DNA of 64,000 nucleotides from Trema orientale. Taxonomy: Eukaryota; Streptophyta; Magnoliopsida; Rosales; Cannabaceae. A program made the translations under genes and the position numbers. Below the pieces are notes generated by a model. The model searched no databases and was not told the DNA's origin. It saw nothing but the letters and a program-made list of their open reading frames with translations. Shown here one piece after another: positions 1 to 12,586 of the stretch (position 1 is its first letter; the number at the start of each line of letters is the position of its first letter). The DNA is taken from the NCBI GenBank assembly GCA_002914845.1, contig JXTC01000221.1:296598-360597 (forward strand). Direction: 5' to 3'.

Positions 1-2548
1 CATGATTGATAAGCAGCCCTGTCACTTAGCGTGCTTGATTCCGTGGGAACAGGTGGTTCATCCTCACGAAGTGCTAAGTCAAGGTCCATGCACCCCAAAG
101 TAAGGAGAATTTTCTCCTTCCAGTCAGAAAAATTATCACCACACAAAATTGGAACACGAGAGTCATTGAAAATATTAGGAACCACTGCATAGGAAAATTA
201 CATACATATCAATGCTATGAATAAAATTAAACCATATATTGAATCAACCAATGTCAAATTCAATTTGTAAATTCAAACCTTTCTGTGGGTAGAGGTTGTA
301 TAACATACATTGAATTTACACACTTTATTTATAAGATTAGTAAATAAAGACACTCAAACAGAAGTATAATTTCCATACCTGTGGGCATAGGAAATTTCAT
401 TTTTATGTCTTATTTACTTTATATGTCTTATTTACAATCTTATTCTAAAAGGCTCACTAAAATAATTATCTCCCTGTGGGGCCAAACAATTATTTTAATG
501 AATTATTCTTAATTGGTAATTGTTTTAATTATCACTTAAATAATGTGATTTTACACCTTATAAATATTATTATAACTTAAGATGCTGTGGCTACTCTTTA
601 AGCTACAATAATATTTAAACAACAATTACCAGAAAATAAATCACATATCCTCCAAACAATTCTAATATGTAACTTAAGATTGTGACTGTACTGTTACTTT
701 AAAGCACACAACAAAACAGTAAAATACTTTATCTAAAAGTTTATGTGCCAATTTAACAGTAATAAAGATATGTATTGTAATAATATATTAGCAGTAAAAT
801 AATATCATACTTTTTTAAAACTGCTTTCCAGATTCTTTATCCTATACATACGCATATATTTTCTCTATGTGTGAATTATAATTCTCCTTTTATTCAAAGA
901 CGGAGAAATTAAACACACCAAAATATAATACACGTATGAATCTATTTCTGAAAACTTGTGACAATATACGTTCTCATATACTACAAATAAAGAAATCTAT
1001 TAAGTTATAGTGATCATTAATAGATAATTCAAGGAAAAGCATAATTTATGAATTATCCTTATATAAATGGCTTTTCAAAAATATTTCTTTCTATAGCCGT
1101 AAATAAATGAAACACATATACATATAAAGAGTTTTAAAACGTAAATGATTTTCCAAAAGTGTAATGGCCTTTCAAGATAATTGCTTTCCTAAATTATTAC
1201 AACCTTTTAAAATTTTCTCAAGTAAAGCTGTAAATAAAACTATACGAAAAAACAAGTTTTAATGACCATTGCTAAAACGATGAGTATATAAATCTCAATT
1301 AAGTCAAAAACAAACAGCCTTAAAGATATCTCAATTTGAATTCATATATCATTTAATAATTCAAATGCTCCATAAATAATCAACCATATATATCTATATA
1401 TCTCAATTTAAAACCTCAATTTAAATCCTAATGACATTTAGTAATATGCACCATAACGAATCTGATAAAAATTACTAACCGTAAGAAAATAAATGGCCAA
1501 ATTCTTAATTAATTCCACATAAAAGGAAAAATAATTTTCCAAGAAAACGTAATGACCATTATCATATACATTATGGCTTTTAAAATTTTCCCTAAAGTGA
1601 CAACCATAAATAAAGGAAAACTAAAAATATTACGCATATAATAAAACTGAACATCTTAACAATTTACGCAAATATAGTCCATAAAATAACAAACAACTGT
1701 TAAGATATTCAAAATCTCTGTTTGAATTTCAAAAAAAAAAAAAAAAATTTAACTCAAATACGGCAAACAATTAGAAACCTAAAACAGCCGTACAAAATAA
1801 ATGGACAATTACAATTTACAACTAATTCTATTTATTTATCAATTAATAATTGTTAAAACTAGAAGATGGCTAAAAACAAAAATAACCATCCAAATTCAGA
1901 TAAAATATATACAGTAATACCATATCTATTAAAATAAAAATAAATCAATTTCATAAGACAGATATGGCATATTTACAGAAGAAATCTACTGCACAGGATA
2001 TCATGCTTTTATACGTATAAGAGAAAGATCATCTCTAAATTTAACTTAAAACCATATACTCTGAAATTATCTACAACAGAGAAATTAAAATAAAAGCACG
2101 ATATATACTAAATACAAGACTGAAGGTCCGCTCTGATACCACATGTTAGAAAAAACTTTATGACAAGATAAGGATCATACCTCCAGCCATTGTAGTTCAA
2201 GTAAGACAAACAGCAGATAAACCCAGATCTTCTATCCTATTCCACTTTATGAGAGACCTTTTCAGATGGATTTTCACAGACTAAAGAAATTTTAGCGTAT
2301 CTCTCTCTCTGGCTAGGACAGGGACCCTCTGTTTATTTTATAGACACTTTATCCACTAACTCCCATCAAGTAAATGGGTGGTTATGAGATATAAAATATC
2401 TCATCAGATTTTTCACGTTCTACAAACTGATGGCAGTTACCACATCACCCACATCACCCATTATTTAATTAATTAATTTGATTATTATTTTAAATTGAGT
2501 CATAATCTTTTGACATGTGGACCATTTTATAGGGATAAAATTCCAACA
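1..2548 (-). mobile_element. Ty1/copia LTR retrotransposon, 5' part, runs off the left edge
   Basis: On the minus strand this holds, from right to left, an LTR (2144-2548), a primer-binding site (2130-2141, matching the 3' end of initiator Met tRNA, directly next to the LTR), a long AT-rich leader of about 1.9 kb, and the start of a gag-like reading frame at about 1-185. The gag start reads as the N-terminal part of a copia gag, with an NFSDWK-type motif. The rest of the element lies outside the window, so the second LTR cannot be compared and no age can be given. Whether the full copy is whole cannot be judged from here. Confidence 0.8.
2144..2548 (-). repeat. 5' LTR of the left-edge copia element
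   Basis: About 405 bp starting TGTTAG and ending CCAACA on the plus strand, so it has the usual TG...CA ends. The primer-binding site adjoins its left end, which makes it the 5' LTR of a minus-strand element. Confidence 0.75.
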
Positions 2549-3560
2549 TTCCATTCATGATTATTAAAAAAAAAAAAAAAAGAGCCACATCCATAAATTG
2601 CTTGCATAAGCTCTAATGAATCATGATTCAGTATTAAAAAAAAACAAACCTTAAACGTGGCCAAAATATGCTTGTGATCTCCTCAGCTCGTTGTTTTTAT
2701 TCAAGAAAATTAATATATTGGGAAATTTTACATTAACTTTTCTATATAGGTAAAATAACAAATTGTTCTGTTATTGGGAAAGTTAACGAAAATTAATATG
2801 AATATGCCATTTATTAGTCATTTTAAATTTTCCCAACGACATTTGAATTGGGAAGGGAGGGTTGAAAGATAAACAATATTACCAGTTAAATGGAATAAGA
2901 GCAAAAGTCGAGAGATAAAATATTTTTCTTTAGGTGACATTTGTGCAAGAAGCCAAAAATGATGAGTAATGACAGGGGTATTAAAATTTTGACCAAAAAA
3001 CTTAAACTAATAATATGACATGTATTTACATTATTGGTGTAAATTTTTAGTGAAAGATTTTGACGTCGTAATCTCTAATCTTTACTTTAAAATGATTAAT
3101 AAAAAGTTAAATATGGGGAAGCATATTCATATCAAGACAAAAAATGATTAATTAATCTTATTATTGTTAGGGAAATTCACACTTTGTTACAAGAGTTCCA
3201 ACATGAAACTCGAAAATTGAAAATGAAAAATAAATAAAAAAGGCGTGTACATTTCTGAGTATGCTCGCCATGGGCTTTGGTTATATCAAGTTTCACTGAT
3301 CTAAAGTAGACCGGCGCGTATGCGATTTTGGCGCCCTGTCCGGTGCGCGCTGTCACTATTTATAGCCTTCCCCTTTGTTCCCTCCGGCTCAATCTCTCTC
3401 TCTGTCTCTCTCTAACTTTCTCTCTCTTAAAACATTGACCTCTAGATTTTGGTGTGTCTGTCTCTCAAATTCCCCCAATTTCTAGGTTTTAATCTTTTGC
3501 CCCTTCAACATTCATGGTCCTAGGGTTTTATAGCTCCTCTCTGAACCCGAAACCCTAACC
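2549..3560 (+). promoter_or_regulatory. Upstream region and 5' UTR of the ACBP gene
   Basis: The first 750 bases are AT-rich with no gene. A short GC-rich island at 3310-3353 contains TTTGGCGC (3327-3334), which fits the E2F consensus TTTSSCGC. A TATA-like TATTTATA follows at 3357-3364. Downstream is a CT-rich leader (about 3389-3428), common in plant 5' UTRs. A telo-box AAACCCTAA (3550-3558) lies directly before the ATG. The motifs are visible; their use is inferred. Confidence 0.5.
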
Positions 3561-6405
3561 ATGGCCGATTGGCAGCAGCTACTTCAATCCATCTTTCTCG
3601 GCCTCATTTTCTCTTACCTCCTCGCCAAGCTCATCTCCATAGTCACATCTTTCAAGGAAGACAATCTCACCCTCACTCGGAGCCACGCCCAGGACGATCA
3701 AGTTGGCCCCAAATCCGAATCCGGACCCGAAACCCGCGACGACCCGTTTCGCCCCGCGGGGGCTTCCGCCGATTTGGGTGGAGCCCAGGATGTTGATTCG
3801 GTAATCGCGGAGCACGGTAGTGTTAGAAACGAGAGCGTAGCTGGTAGCGACGATTACAGTGACGATGACGACGATTGGGAAGGGGTTGAAAGTACGGAAT
3901 TGGATGAGGTTTTCAGTGCTGCTACGGCTTTTGTGGCGACGGCTGCGGCCGACCGACTGGCGCAGAAGGTCTCCAGTGATGTGCAGTTGCAGCTTTATGG
4001 GCTCTACAAGATTGCCACCGAGGGCCCTTGTAGTGCGCCTCAGCCATCGGCGCTTAAAATGACTGCTCGCGCCAAATGGTACTGCTTCACTGCTGGCCCT
4101 TGTGCTTATTTAAAATCGTTTGTTTGATTAGGTGGTTGTGGGTTTTGTGTTACTGCAATGATGCGTGTGTTGTGTGTTGTGCAATTTTGGATTTCGGGTT
4201 GCTTTACGTTTTATGTTATCATTGGGGACATTGGGTTGTTTTCAATTTTTAAGAAATTCTAATATATGACAATTGTGTTATACTGTGAAAGGGACAAGTT
4301 AATATTGTTGCTCCAAAAACTGTTAATAATGTCTCTAGAAGGAGAAATTGATACGGATCATCTAAAGCAATACTTCCCATATGTTGTTAAACACGACCCT
4401 TTGTACATAAGATAAATGGATAAATTTCAGTTTTTGAAGGAATTAGGCCCTTACTCTTATGCTTCATAATAAATGGTGTTATAGGTTGAAAATTGAGGGA
4501 GATTTGGAAATTGAAATTTTAATTGTGGACTGCTTTTGAGAATGATATGTTGAATGAAAAATATGGCCGCTAAGACGAGTATTGTAAGGACTCTCGACGA
4601 TTTATGAAGGGTAGACGTTGAGATAGGTACTTGTAATAGTTCCCCAAAATAGGAGTAGCATTAATGTGCTTATACCTAGAGTGGAAAAAATGAAAAATCT
4701 TTTCCTTTTTATTATCTTCTGAGCTTGTCTTTCTTTGTTCCATCCGAGTGATACTATTTTGCTAAATCCTGATCCCCTACATTTGTCAGTTGTATTGTAT
4801 ACTTGCTGATTGAAATTTGAAATATTAAAGATTTGTAAGTCAAAATTTATCTTTTGGATTTGATGCTTCCTTGCTTGTACCTTCATCCTTTGAAAGTAAT
4901 GAAACTATGTTTTCTCGATGATTGTTTGAAAGTTGCTTCTGGATAATCATTCTAGGCAAGCATGGCAGAAACTGGGTGCCATGCCACCAGAAGAAGCAAT
5001 GCAGAAGTACATTGATATTGTTACAGAGCTGTATCCTTCATGGCTGGCAGGTTTAAATGTGGTAAGATCATAATTCTTTTTCCTACCTGTGGGTGGTTCC
5101 TTTAGCACTCATTTTCATATACTTTGTGTACTTGATGTATGGGTAACTAGAAGAGCAGAGGTGGAGATAGTGATGCACCTAATTCAGGTTCTAAAGGACC
5201 AATGGGACCAGTTTTCAGCACCTTTGCCCATGAGGAGGAATCTGCAAATGATTTGTAAGGTTCCAAGAACTTTTTAACATATAAGGCTCAGTATTCACAG
5301 TTTCCTAGAGTAGTTTCATCTCACAAGTTGTTTTTTGCACTTTCATTCGAGTATTTTTACATTTGTAGATTTTGGAATTTGTTCTTATATGTATTCTCTG
5401 ACCTCCATCTGGCCTTTGGAGGCTACTTGTCTTCTGTATTTATGCAGGGCCTGGTATAAGAAAGTGCATAATTTCTCTTATAGAAGCTATAAAATGAAAA
5501 AATGCTTCTTTTTAGATGTTTCGGTCATTCTAGAGATCATTGTATTGACATATGTACCTGTAGAGTAACTGTCAAAATACTGAAGGTTAGTTGTATTACT
5601 TTTCAGCAAGATGGATGCTATTCATAATTTTGCCAGAGAAGGAGAAGTGGATAATTTGCTCAAATGCATTGAAAGTGGTGTCCCAGTGAATCTGAAGGGT
5701 TTGTTCTTCTTGTCTGTGTCCTTCTTTTCCTTTTTCAATTAGCCTTATCATTCTTTTTCTTTGTTCCACATGCTCACCCACATAATTAAGCTTGATTACT
5801 TAACAAGTAAGCTTTTAGGCTTGTGAAAGCTACGTTCATGAGTATCTATCTGATGGAGCTGAACATTTATGTGCATCCGAGTAAATCTTTCCTGGGCATA
5901 TGACCTTAAACTCTGAAATTATGCAGATAGCGAGGGTCGAACTCCATTGCATTGGGCTGTAGATCGTGGTCACCTTAACATGTCGGAGCTCCTTGTTAGC
6001 AGAAATGCTGATGTAAATGCAAAGGTATGAACTTTGAAATATTTTTCTTTCCTGAACCCTAATTACGACCTTACCTGTGAGGAATTTTTACATTTTCTTT
6101 GGTACCCTTGATCTACAGCTTTCATTAACGAAAACACAGCTTTCATTAACGAAAACACAGCTTTCATTAACGAAATGGTTGGATATGACATCGTATTTTC
6201 CTTGCTTAATTCTGTAATTTTCTCCTTCTCAAAGGACAACGAAGGCCAGACCCCATTGCATTACGCTGCTATGTGTGAGAGAGAAGCCATTGCTGAATAT
6301 CTTGTCAAGCAAGATGCAGACCTCAATGTAAAAGACAACGATGGCAACACTCCTTGTGATCTTTGTGAATCAAACTGGCCATGGATGCAACGTCCAACGG
6401 AGTAG
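3561..6405 (+). CDS. ACBP2: Acyl-CoA-binding protein with ankyrin repeats (ACBP1/ACBP2 type)
   Basis: Binds long-chain acyl-CoA esters for lipid transfer. Arabidopsis ACBP1 and ACBP2 are anchored in the ER and plasma membrane and bind partner proteins through ankyrin repeats. Six exons: 3561-4078, 4956-5061, 5151-5254, 5607-5698, 5927-6024 and 6235-6405, giving 362 residues, close to Arabidopsis ACBP2 (about 354). An N-terminal hydrophobic anchor spans residues 8-27. An acidic linker around residues 96-106 contains DDDDDW. The acyl-CoA-binding domain covers about 114-205, with YGLYKIATEG and KMTARAKW followed by QAWQKLG across the first splice junction. Two to three ankyrin repeats fill the C-terminus (TPLHWAVDRGH, TPLHYAAMCERE). 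The start is the only ATG in frame before the anchor, directly after a telo-box. ACBP1 and ACBP2 cannot be told apart by sequence alone; the neighbouring EF-hand gene favours ACBP2. Confidence 0.93.
6115..6175 (+). repeat. 21-bp tandem repeat, about 2.9 copies, in the last ACBP intron
   Basis: The unit ACAGCTTTCATTAACGAAAAC is repeated at 6115-6135, 6136-6156 and 6157-6175 with no visible mismatch in the first two copies. It lies about 60 bases before the last acceptor site. The perfect copies suggest recent expansion. Confidence 0.9.
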
Positions 6406-7455
6406 TTTCTTTTGAGAAAATCTCTGGTGGATGTATATGGTGATGTACAACAACAACGACCCTTTTTAACCTTGTGATCTCCTCGATAATATATACTAAT
6501 GTAGTTCTTTATGGGTTCATTGCGGAAGCAAAAAGGAAGTATAAATTTCCACTGGGTGAAATAGCAAAACAAATATGTTCTTTCGTTGTCGTTGGCTATT
6601 GCAATTGAATTGACACGTATATTGGTTGACTGGTCATGTTTTTTCTAGTCAGAAACTTGTTAGATATGAAAATCACACAGAAGTGGTTGCTGTGAACGAG
6701 AATACTCCATAATATATAGTATCTGCCGTTTGATATAATTTAGGTGTCTCCCAACTAAACGGATGTAATGTTTTTCCATCGAGTAGCTCACTATTATACT
6801 TGATAAACAATAATAACAATAACAATAGTACTATATACTTTTGGTGGTCTTTTTAAAAGAGTTATATGGGCCTACTGGTTACGTTGGAGATAAAAATTCT
6901 CAGCAGAGATAAAAATTCTCTTTAGTGTTTTGAAAGTGAGGACTGATTATTAAATTACATTTTATCAAAAAAAAAAATTACATTTTATCTCAAGTCTAAT
7001 CTTAAACGATGATAATAAACAATAATAATAATCGACAGTGATTGTACACAAAATTGACTTCTCCTTCTCCCCCTTCATTACTCCCGAGGTTTTCCATTAT
7101 CTGAACACTCATTTGTTTATATTCAGCGACTATTATTAGCTTTGCTTTCCAGGTGTTACAATCTTAGATTGTGTGCATCGTCTATCTTCATGGTGGCTGC
7201 CTCTGTCCATGGCTAAAGATTATTAATTTGGTCCACACTCCCACCTCTGAACAAAACCCAATTGAAGCCCTCACATGCTATGTGTACCTTCCGCTTCTAA
7301 CCGTTAATAACTGTTTTTTCCAACCTCCAAGGTTGGCCTTAAGAGTACAACCCAGGACAGGGAAAATAACACCAACACCAGCTTCTCACCCCATGGCCCT
7401 GCCTCCCCCCTTAAAGGCTCCTCTTTTCAGACCCCATCTTCGTGGTGCCAAGAAC
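6406..7455. other. Intergenic region between ACBP and the EF-hand gene
   Basis: Holds the ACBP 3' UTR and the upstream region of the EF-hand gene. Short AT-rich stretches and ATAATAATA runs are present. An in-frame ATG at 7393 could extend the EF-hand protein by 21 residues, but the downstream ATG at 7456 is the one that matches relatives. No other gene seen. Confidence 0.5.
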
Positions 7456-9314
7456 ATGGCGAAGGCAGTGGTCTATGCCCTTCTGGCTGCTGCCTTTGTC
7501 CTCCTTGTCATCTTAGGCCCCTCCAACAACCGCAGTCGTGACCATCTCGGCCTACACCGCCGCCTCGGGAACAGACTACGGGCACCGGCCTTCGACCCTC
7601 TTGTTGCCAAAATCGAAAGGTACGCGGAGGAAAAAGGATCAAAGGAAGGAGGGAATGACGTTGCCGACCAGGTTGCTGGTGCAAACCGATTTTTCAACGA
7701 CGAGGGCGTGTTGAACATCACCTTGAGGTTAATCGTTTTGTTCCCATTATTGGACAAGGCACCAGAAGATGGGGTGGTCAGTTCTTCGGAGCTGAATTCT
7801 TGGATTAGAGATATGGCCGTGGAGAGATTGAACTACAGGACGCGGAGGGAGTTGGCATCTCATGATGAGAACGGAGATGGAGCCATTTCTTTCCGGGAGT
7901 ATCTGCCTCAGTTTTCGGATGAAGATATAGGTACTTCATTTTGGACTCGATGCTGGTCGCCTAGAAAATGAAGGAAACTAATATAAAAGATTTGAGACTT
8001 GTGACCAAATTAATGAAGCTTAAATTTTGTTCCCTTCACAGAAAAATTAAAACTTGAATGATTTTCTATTAGAGGTAGGGAGACTGATGTTGATAAAAGA
8101 GACTACGGTATTGGTACAGAGAAAAATGGTATGAAACATGGAGAAGCTGGATGGTGGAAACAGCAGTTTGTGAATGCAGATGTTGATAACAATGGAACTC
8201 TTTCATTTGATGAACTCAGAAAGTAAAACCATTCTTTCCCATTTCATAATAATATGTCCACGTTATTTATACCCTTCTTATTTTTCAATATTAATTTTCA
8301 AATATGGAGCCTAAGCAATACAAGTCTTGTATTTACAGTTTTTTGCATCCAGAGGACAGTGACAATGAAGAAATTCAAAAATGGCTGCTCAGCGAGAAAA
8401 TAGGGTTCATTGAACATCCCTTCATTTTTTTTTTTCCCCCCTTTCTTTCCACTTTCTATTGACGATCATATTTATTTAGGCTTAATATTCACCCTTTTCA
8501 TTGCCACCCCTAATGAACTAGTTACTAGTTAGTAATTTGAACTTTATTATCTTATGAAAATTTTCCTCTTTTTTTTTTCATTTTTTTTAATAATGATATA
8601 TTAATATGCAGGCGAATGGACTATGACAAAGATGGGAAACTAAATTTCATGGAATTTTCTGACCATGCCTATGAAATCTACAAGAATTACATCGAGTATG
8701 AAACTGCCGGGGTTCAAGTAGTATCCTCAGCTGAAGAAAAGTTTGCGGAGCTTGACGTGAACAAAGACAAGTATATATGTACATAAAATAAGCATACAAG
8801 TTGTCTCTAATACAAAATCCGAAACTAACCCAAGTGTGGTTTTTTTTTTTTTTGTCTCTAAGGACTGATTCGATATTACGTAATATTTGACAGGTTTTTG
8901 GCACTGGAAGAATTGATTCCCATCCTCAGTTACCTTAATCCCGGAGAACTGTCGTATGCTAAGTATTACGCGAATTATTTGATTCAAGAGGTTTGTTATT
9001 TCCAATATTATTAGAGAAGTGCTCGTAGAACTCTCTTTCTTTTGTAGCTAGCTATTTAACATGTGAATTTCACTAAAATATTTTAAGCTTTAATATTGTC
9101 GCAATTTTTATTAGAGCTTACATATCAAGCGGTAAGAGTAGAGTTTTTAAGTAGGGTTTGATTATTTGGTTAATTATATACTTTTCAGGCTGATGATAAC
9201 AAGGACGGGAAATTGACACTTGATGAGATGTTGAACCATGAGTATGTTTTCTACAGCACAGTGTATGATGATACCCAGGACGACTTTGAAGAAAATTTCC
9301 ATGATGAACTATGA
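7456..9314 (+). CDS. ER-lumenal calcium-binding EF-hand protein (CREC/reticulocalbin-like), C-terminal HDEL
   Basis: A calcium-binding protein of the secretory pathway. Exons: 7456-7930, 8075-8222, 8339-8404, 8612-8770, 8894-8990 and 9189-9314, giving 356 residues. The N-terminus MAKAVVYALLAAAFVLLVIL is a signal anchor, and the protein ends FHDEL, an ER-retrieval signal. At least five EF-hand loops are visible: DENGDGAISFRE, DVDNNGTLSFDE, DYDKDGKLNFME, DVNKDKFLALEE and DDNKDGKLTLDE. A weaker one lies at KAPEDGVVSSSE. Six EF hands plus HDEL is the CREC layout. In the fourth loop the usual glycine at position 6 is lysine, so binding there may be weaker. It closely resembles the Arabidopsis protein that I recall as AT4G27790, the immediate neighbour of ACBP2, which supports both the model and the chosen ATG. 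An in-frame ATG at 7393 is an alternative start. Confidence 0.92.
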
Positions 9315-9455
9315 AGTGCTGTTACTCTATATAATCAACCTTGAACACCGTGTGAATAATTTAACCAAAATGCAGTAAAGTTCACAATTTTTTTTCTCTT
9401 TCAAAAAAAAAAAAAAATCCAAAACTCCCAATGTGTCTCTTCTCTCTCTCTGACG

Positions 9456-10290
9456 ATTTCAGGAAGGAGAAACGACCAAAGAAATAAAACGACAATAACC
9501 TTGAAAATGACATAAATGTAAGAAACGACTACTACGACAAATTGTAAGTCGTAAACAACACAGATTTTTTTTTTGCCCCCCCGAAAAACGACATAATACG
9601 ACATAACCTTCAAACGAGCTTAACGAGCAAAACGATAACTAATTAAAATGACAATATTAATATCTGCCAAACGAGAATTATCTGCAAACGACACAAAATG
9701 AAAAACGACAATTTTAAGATTAAAACGACATTATCCACCAACGACGATCATCTGAAAACGACAAATTCCAAAAACATGATGGTTAAAACTAAGAACACAA
9801 GCTTTCAAAAAAGATAAAAAAAACAAAAAACAAAAAACAAAACAAAACAAAAAAACCTAACAAAACAATCCCATCATATCATCCTTTAAAAAAAACAAAA
9901 ATTCCATATGATGGAGTCTACGATCAGATCAGATTTACACCATTTCTATGTCTTGAGAATCTGACGCTCATATTGTGATGGGTCCTACTGATAAATATTT
10001 TATATAAATATATATATTTGTGTATAATTCTTTTTTCGGATAATAAACTACCGAAATCATAATTATTTTTTTTAAGGTTACAGAAACAACTGTAATCATT
10101 ATATACGCATAGTGCATCGTATTAATTCATCTCTGTCGATCTGTCTAAAGTCTAATCGGTGATTTAGGGGAATGAATGGCTATAAAATGAAACAACGTCA
10201 CAGACAAACAGCAAAGATAAAAAACGACAATAACCTGAAAAACGACAACAACTAAAACGACCATAATCTCATAAACAACGTCAACATTTG
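9456..10290. repeat. ACGACA-rich degenerate repeat, copy 1
   Basis: Dense, irregularly spaced AAACGACA or close variants, roughly every 10-22 bases, at 9456-9780 and again at 10190-10290, with a less repetitive AT-rich stretch between. On the plus strand most C and G residues fall in the ACGA core. Two further regions (17345-17765 and 28090-28400) have the same texture and can be aligned to each other outside the motif as well. I do not recognise the family. Confidence 0.7.
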
Positions 10291-11447
10291 TGTTATTTTA
10301 AGCCTCGTCAATGGTCGATGCTCCAAAAATAAATAAATAAAAATAAAAATAATCAACGATCATGAATCCGTGACCAAGTTACGTTATGTAATTAATTAAA
10401 CTGGCTCTTCTCTATTTCCCAAAAAAAAAAAAAAAAAAGGACAAAGCAAACTCTTATCTCTCATCTTCTTTTATAGTAGTTCGGTATGCTTGTCGTTTGT
10501 ACTTTAAATTTTGATGTTACCGATCTGATTCGCTTTATTCAGTGATTATTATCAGGGGAAAGGTTTATTAATTCTACATAGTAATTTAGTGGCTAATATA
10601 ATGATTATTTGTAGGAAATGTGTTGCATTGTGATTCTGGGGTGTTTAGAAGTTTGAAGTCATGAATTAGTGTTATCTCGTTAGTTCAGTAGTTCCAACTC
10701 GGCTGTCCTTTTTTATCTCCTAGTAATTCATTGTGGGTCGGACTTTGTTTATATAAATTAAATAGGCTACATTATCGTCGCGTCGCATATGATACGGCTG
10801 TTGGATCTCAGACTTCCACTCATTTGCTTGTTATGTTGGCTCGTGAAAATGAAGGACTTGGATGCATCAATCGCGTGTTACTCGAACATGACTCAATTTA
10901 AATGGAGAAGTTGAGTTGTGAGTTAATTTTATTTCTACTTTTTAGTGAAGTGAAGGTTTTTTAATGGACTAAATCTAATGTTGGTTTTGAAAAAAAAAAA
11001 TTTAAAAAAAACATACCAATTTGGTAAAAAGAAACTCTTGTTATATTTTGGGATTTGACCGGTTATGCTGTGGTTTCATTAGGTTTCTACGCTTTATTTG
11101 AAGACAATATGGTTGGTAATGCTGGTAGCTAGGTTTTGTACTATTTCTTTTCAGCTGATAATGCTGCCCTTTACTCATTAAAATTTCTTAGAAGTCTTGA
11201 AATTGCTCATTCAGTCATTCTTTCTTTTATTTGGTTAAAAACTATATCTTGGTCCTTTGTCTTTAATAATTAATAGAAGAGTAGTAGATACACTCTATTT
11301 TCTACCTTCCTATCTCAGCTTGACATGTGGATTCTAGTATTTAATTCCATAATTTATAATATAATAAATTATACTAGAATCCTGATATCTAAAGAAAATA
11401 CATTTTACACTACTCATAAATATATTGCAATACTTTTGTGTCGTTAC
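10291..11447. other. AT-rich intergenic DNA without a recognisable feature
   Basis: Contains A-runs (10421-10438 and near 10990) and no reading frame that resembles a protein. Nothing further could be supported. Confidence 0.4.
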
Positions 11448-11973
11448 GAGCATCTTCAATTAACATGCTAAATATTATATCAATACTAAATTTTAGCATT
11501 TGGCTAAAAAAATAACTTTTCAATGGTGAGCTATATTTGGCATAATTTTTAGTATATGATATTCATTGTATATAGCAAAAAATATAACATATGCCAAAAT
11601 TTTAACATGTGATGTTATCTATAATAGTGCCACTATTTTCTTTCCTTAAATTTTATTTACAAGTTTATCCTTATTAAATTACAATCAATTAGAATTAATA
11701 GGAGGATAAAATGTTATTTACAATTTTTTTGCATTGACCAATTTACTCATTTATGTAGAATATGAGTAATTGTAATTGGTAGATGAAATTAATTTTTATT
11801 ACGAATAATTAGATGATAAAATAAACATAAAATTAATGTTTAAAATACAAAATAATATTTTTTTAGCATTTATATATTGAAACAAAATTCAAGATAAACA
11901 TGCTAAATTTGACATGTCATGCTAAATTTAGCATTAACACATTCTTTTTTAGCACAATACATTGGAGATGGTC
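11448..11973. mobile_element. MITE-like element with inverted ends
   Basis: The left end GAGCATCTTCAATTAACATG and the right end, which reads inward GACCATCTCCAATGTATTG, are imperfect inverted repeats. Both are followed inward by GCTAAA-type motifs. The interior is AT-rich and non-coding, length about 525 bp. Ends of the form GAGCATCTCCAA are common among plant MITEs. No clear target duplication was found, so the superfamily is open. Confidence 0.55.
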
Positions 11974-12231
11974 TTCCTTTGTCTTATTGAAACTTATTGA
12001 AACTTTGATGCTCCAGAGTTAGGTATTTGGAGAGTACTCTCATAGTCATATTATTTGTTTATAAATATCAGAATTGGCGTACAAAGAAAAGTGGCACCAA
12101 CTGAACTTGCAGTGCTTTTGAGAACTGATAATAAGGCAATATCTAGCATATTAAAATGGATTTTATTTCCTCCAATGTTCTAACAAGCAAGGAAAGAGTA
12201 GAGATAATTATATATATATATATTTTTAAAA

Positions 12232-12586
12232 GGATAGTATCGCTTTTATACCTTATATTTTGACATTTTATTCAATTTATATCATGTGTTTTGGTTATTA
12301 TCAATATTGATCCTTAAATTTAAAATCTGTTAAAAGTTTATTCTCTGATACTAATTTAGAGCAGTTAATTTACTAAGATGATTTAATAAACTTATTCCTG
12401 ATCAGTTTTTATACATTTTAGTTTTTATTTTTTAAACAGCATCTTAGTAAATTAACGCTCTAAATTAGTGTTAGGGTATAAATTTGTAACAGATTTCAAA
12501 TCTAATAAACAGTATTGATAATAACCAAAATAAAAATATAATTTAAACAAAATATCAAAATACAAAATATAAAAATAATAATATCT
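12232..12586. mobile_element. Foldback element or MITE with arms of about 150 bp
   Basis: The two halves are inverted copies of each other. GGTTATTATCAATATTG in the left arm faces CAGTATTGATAATAACC in the right arm, and TTTAGAGCAGTTAATTTACT faces AGTAAATTAACGCTCTAAA. A transcript would fold into a long imperfect hairpin. No coding capacity. Confidence 0.75.

Noticed and set aside
4602-4886. 94-codon minus-strand frame in the first ACBP intron
   Set aside because: AT-rich intron sequence with no similarity and no splice or start context.
7473-7757. 94-codon minus-strand frame over the EF-hand gene
   Set aside because: It overlaps the real first exon and shows no similarity to any family.
9456-9780. 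CRISPR-like spaced repeat
   Set aside because: Repeats are too short, degenerate and irregularly spaced, and the DNA is from a plant nucleus.
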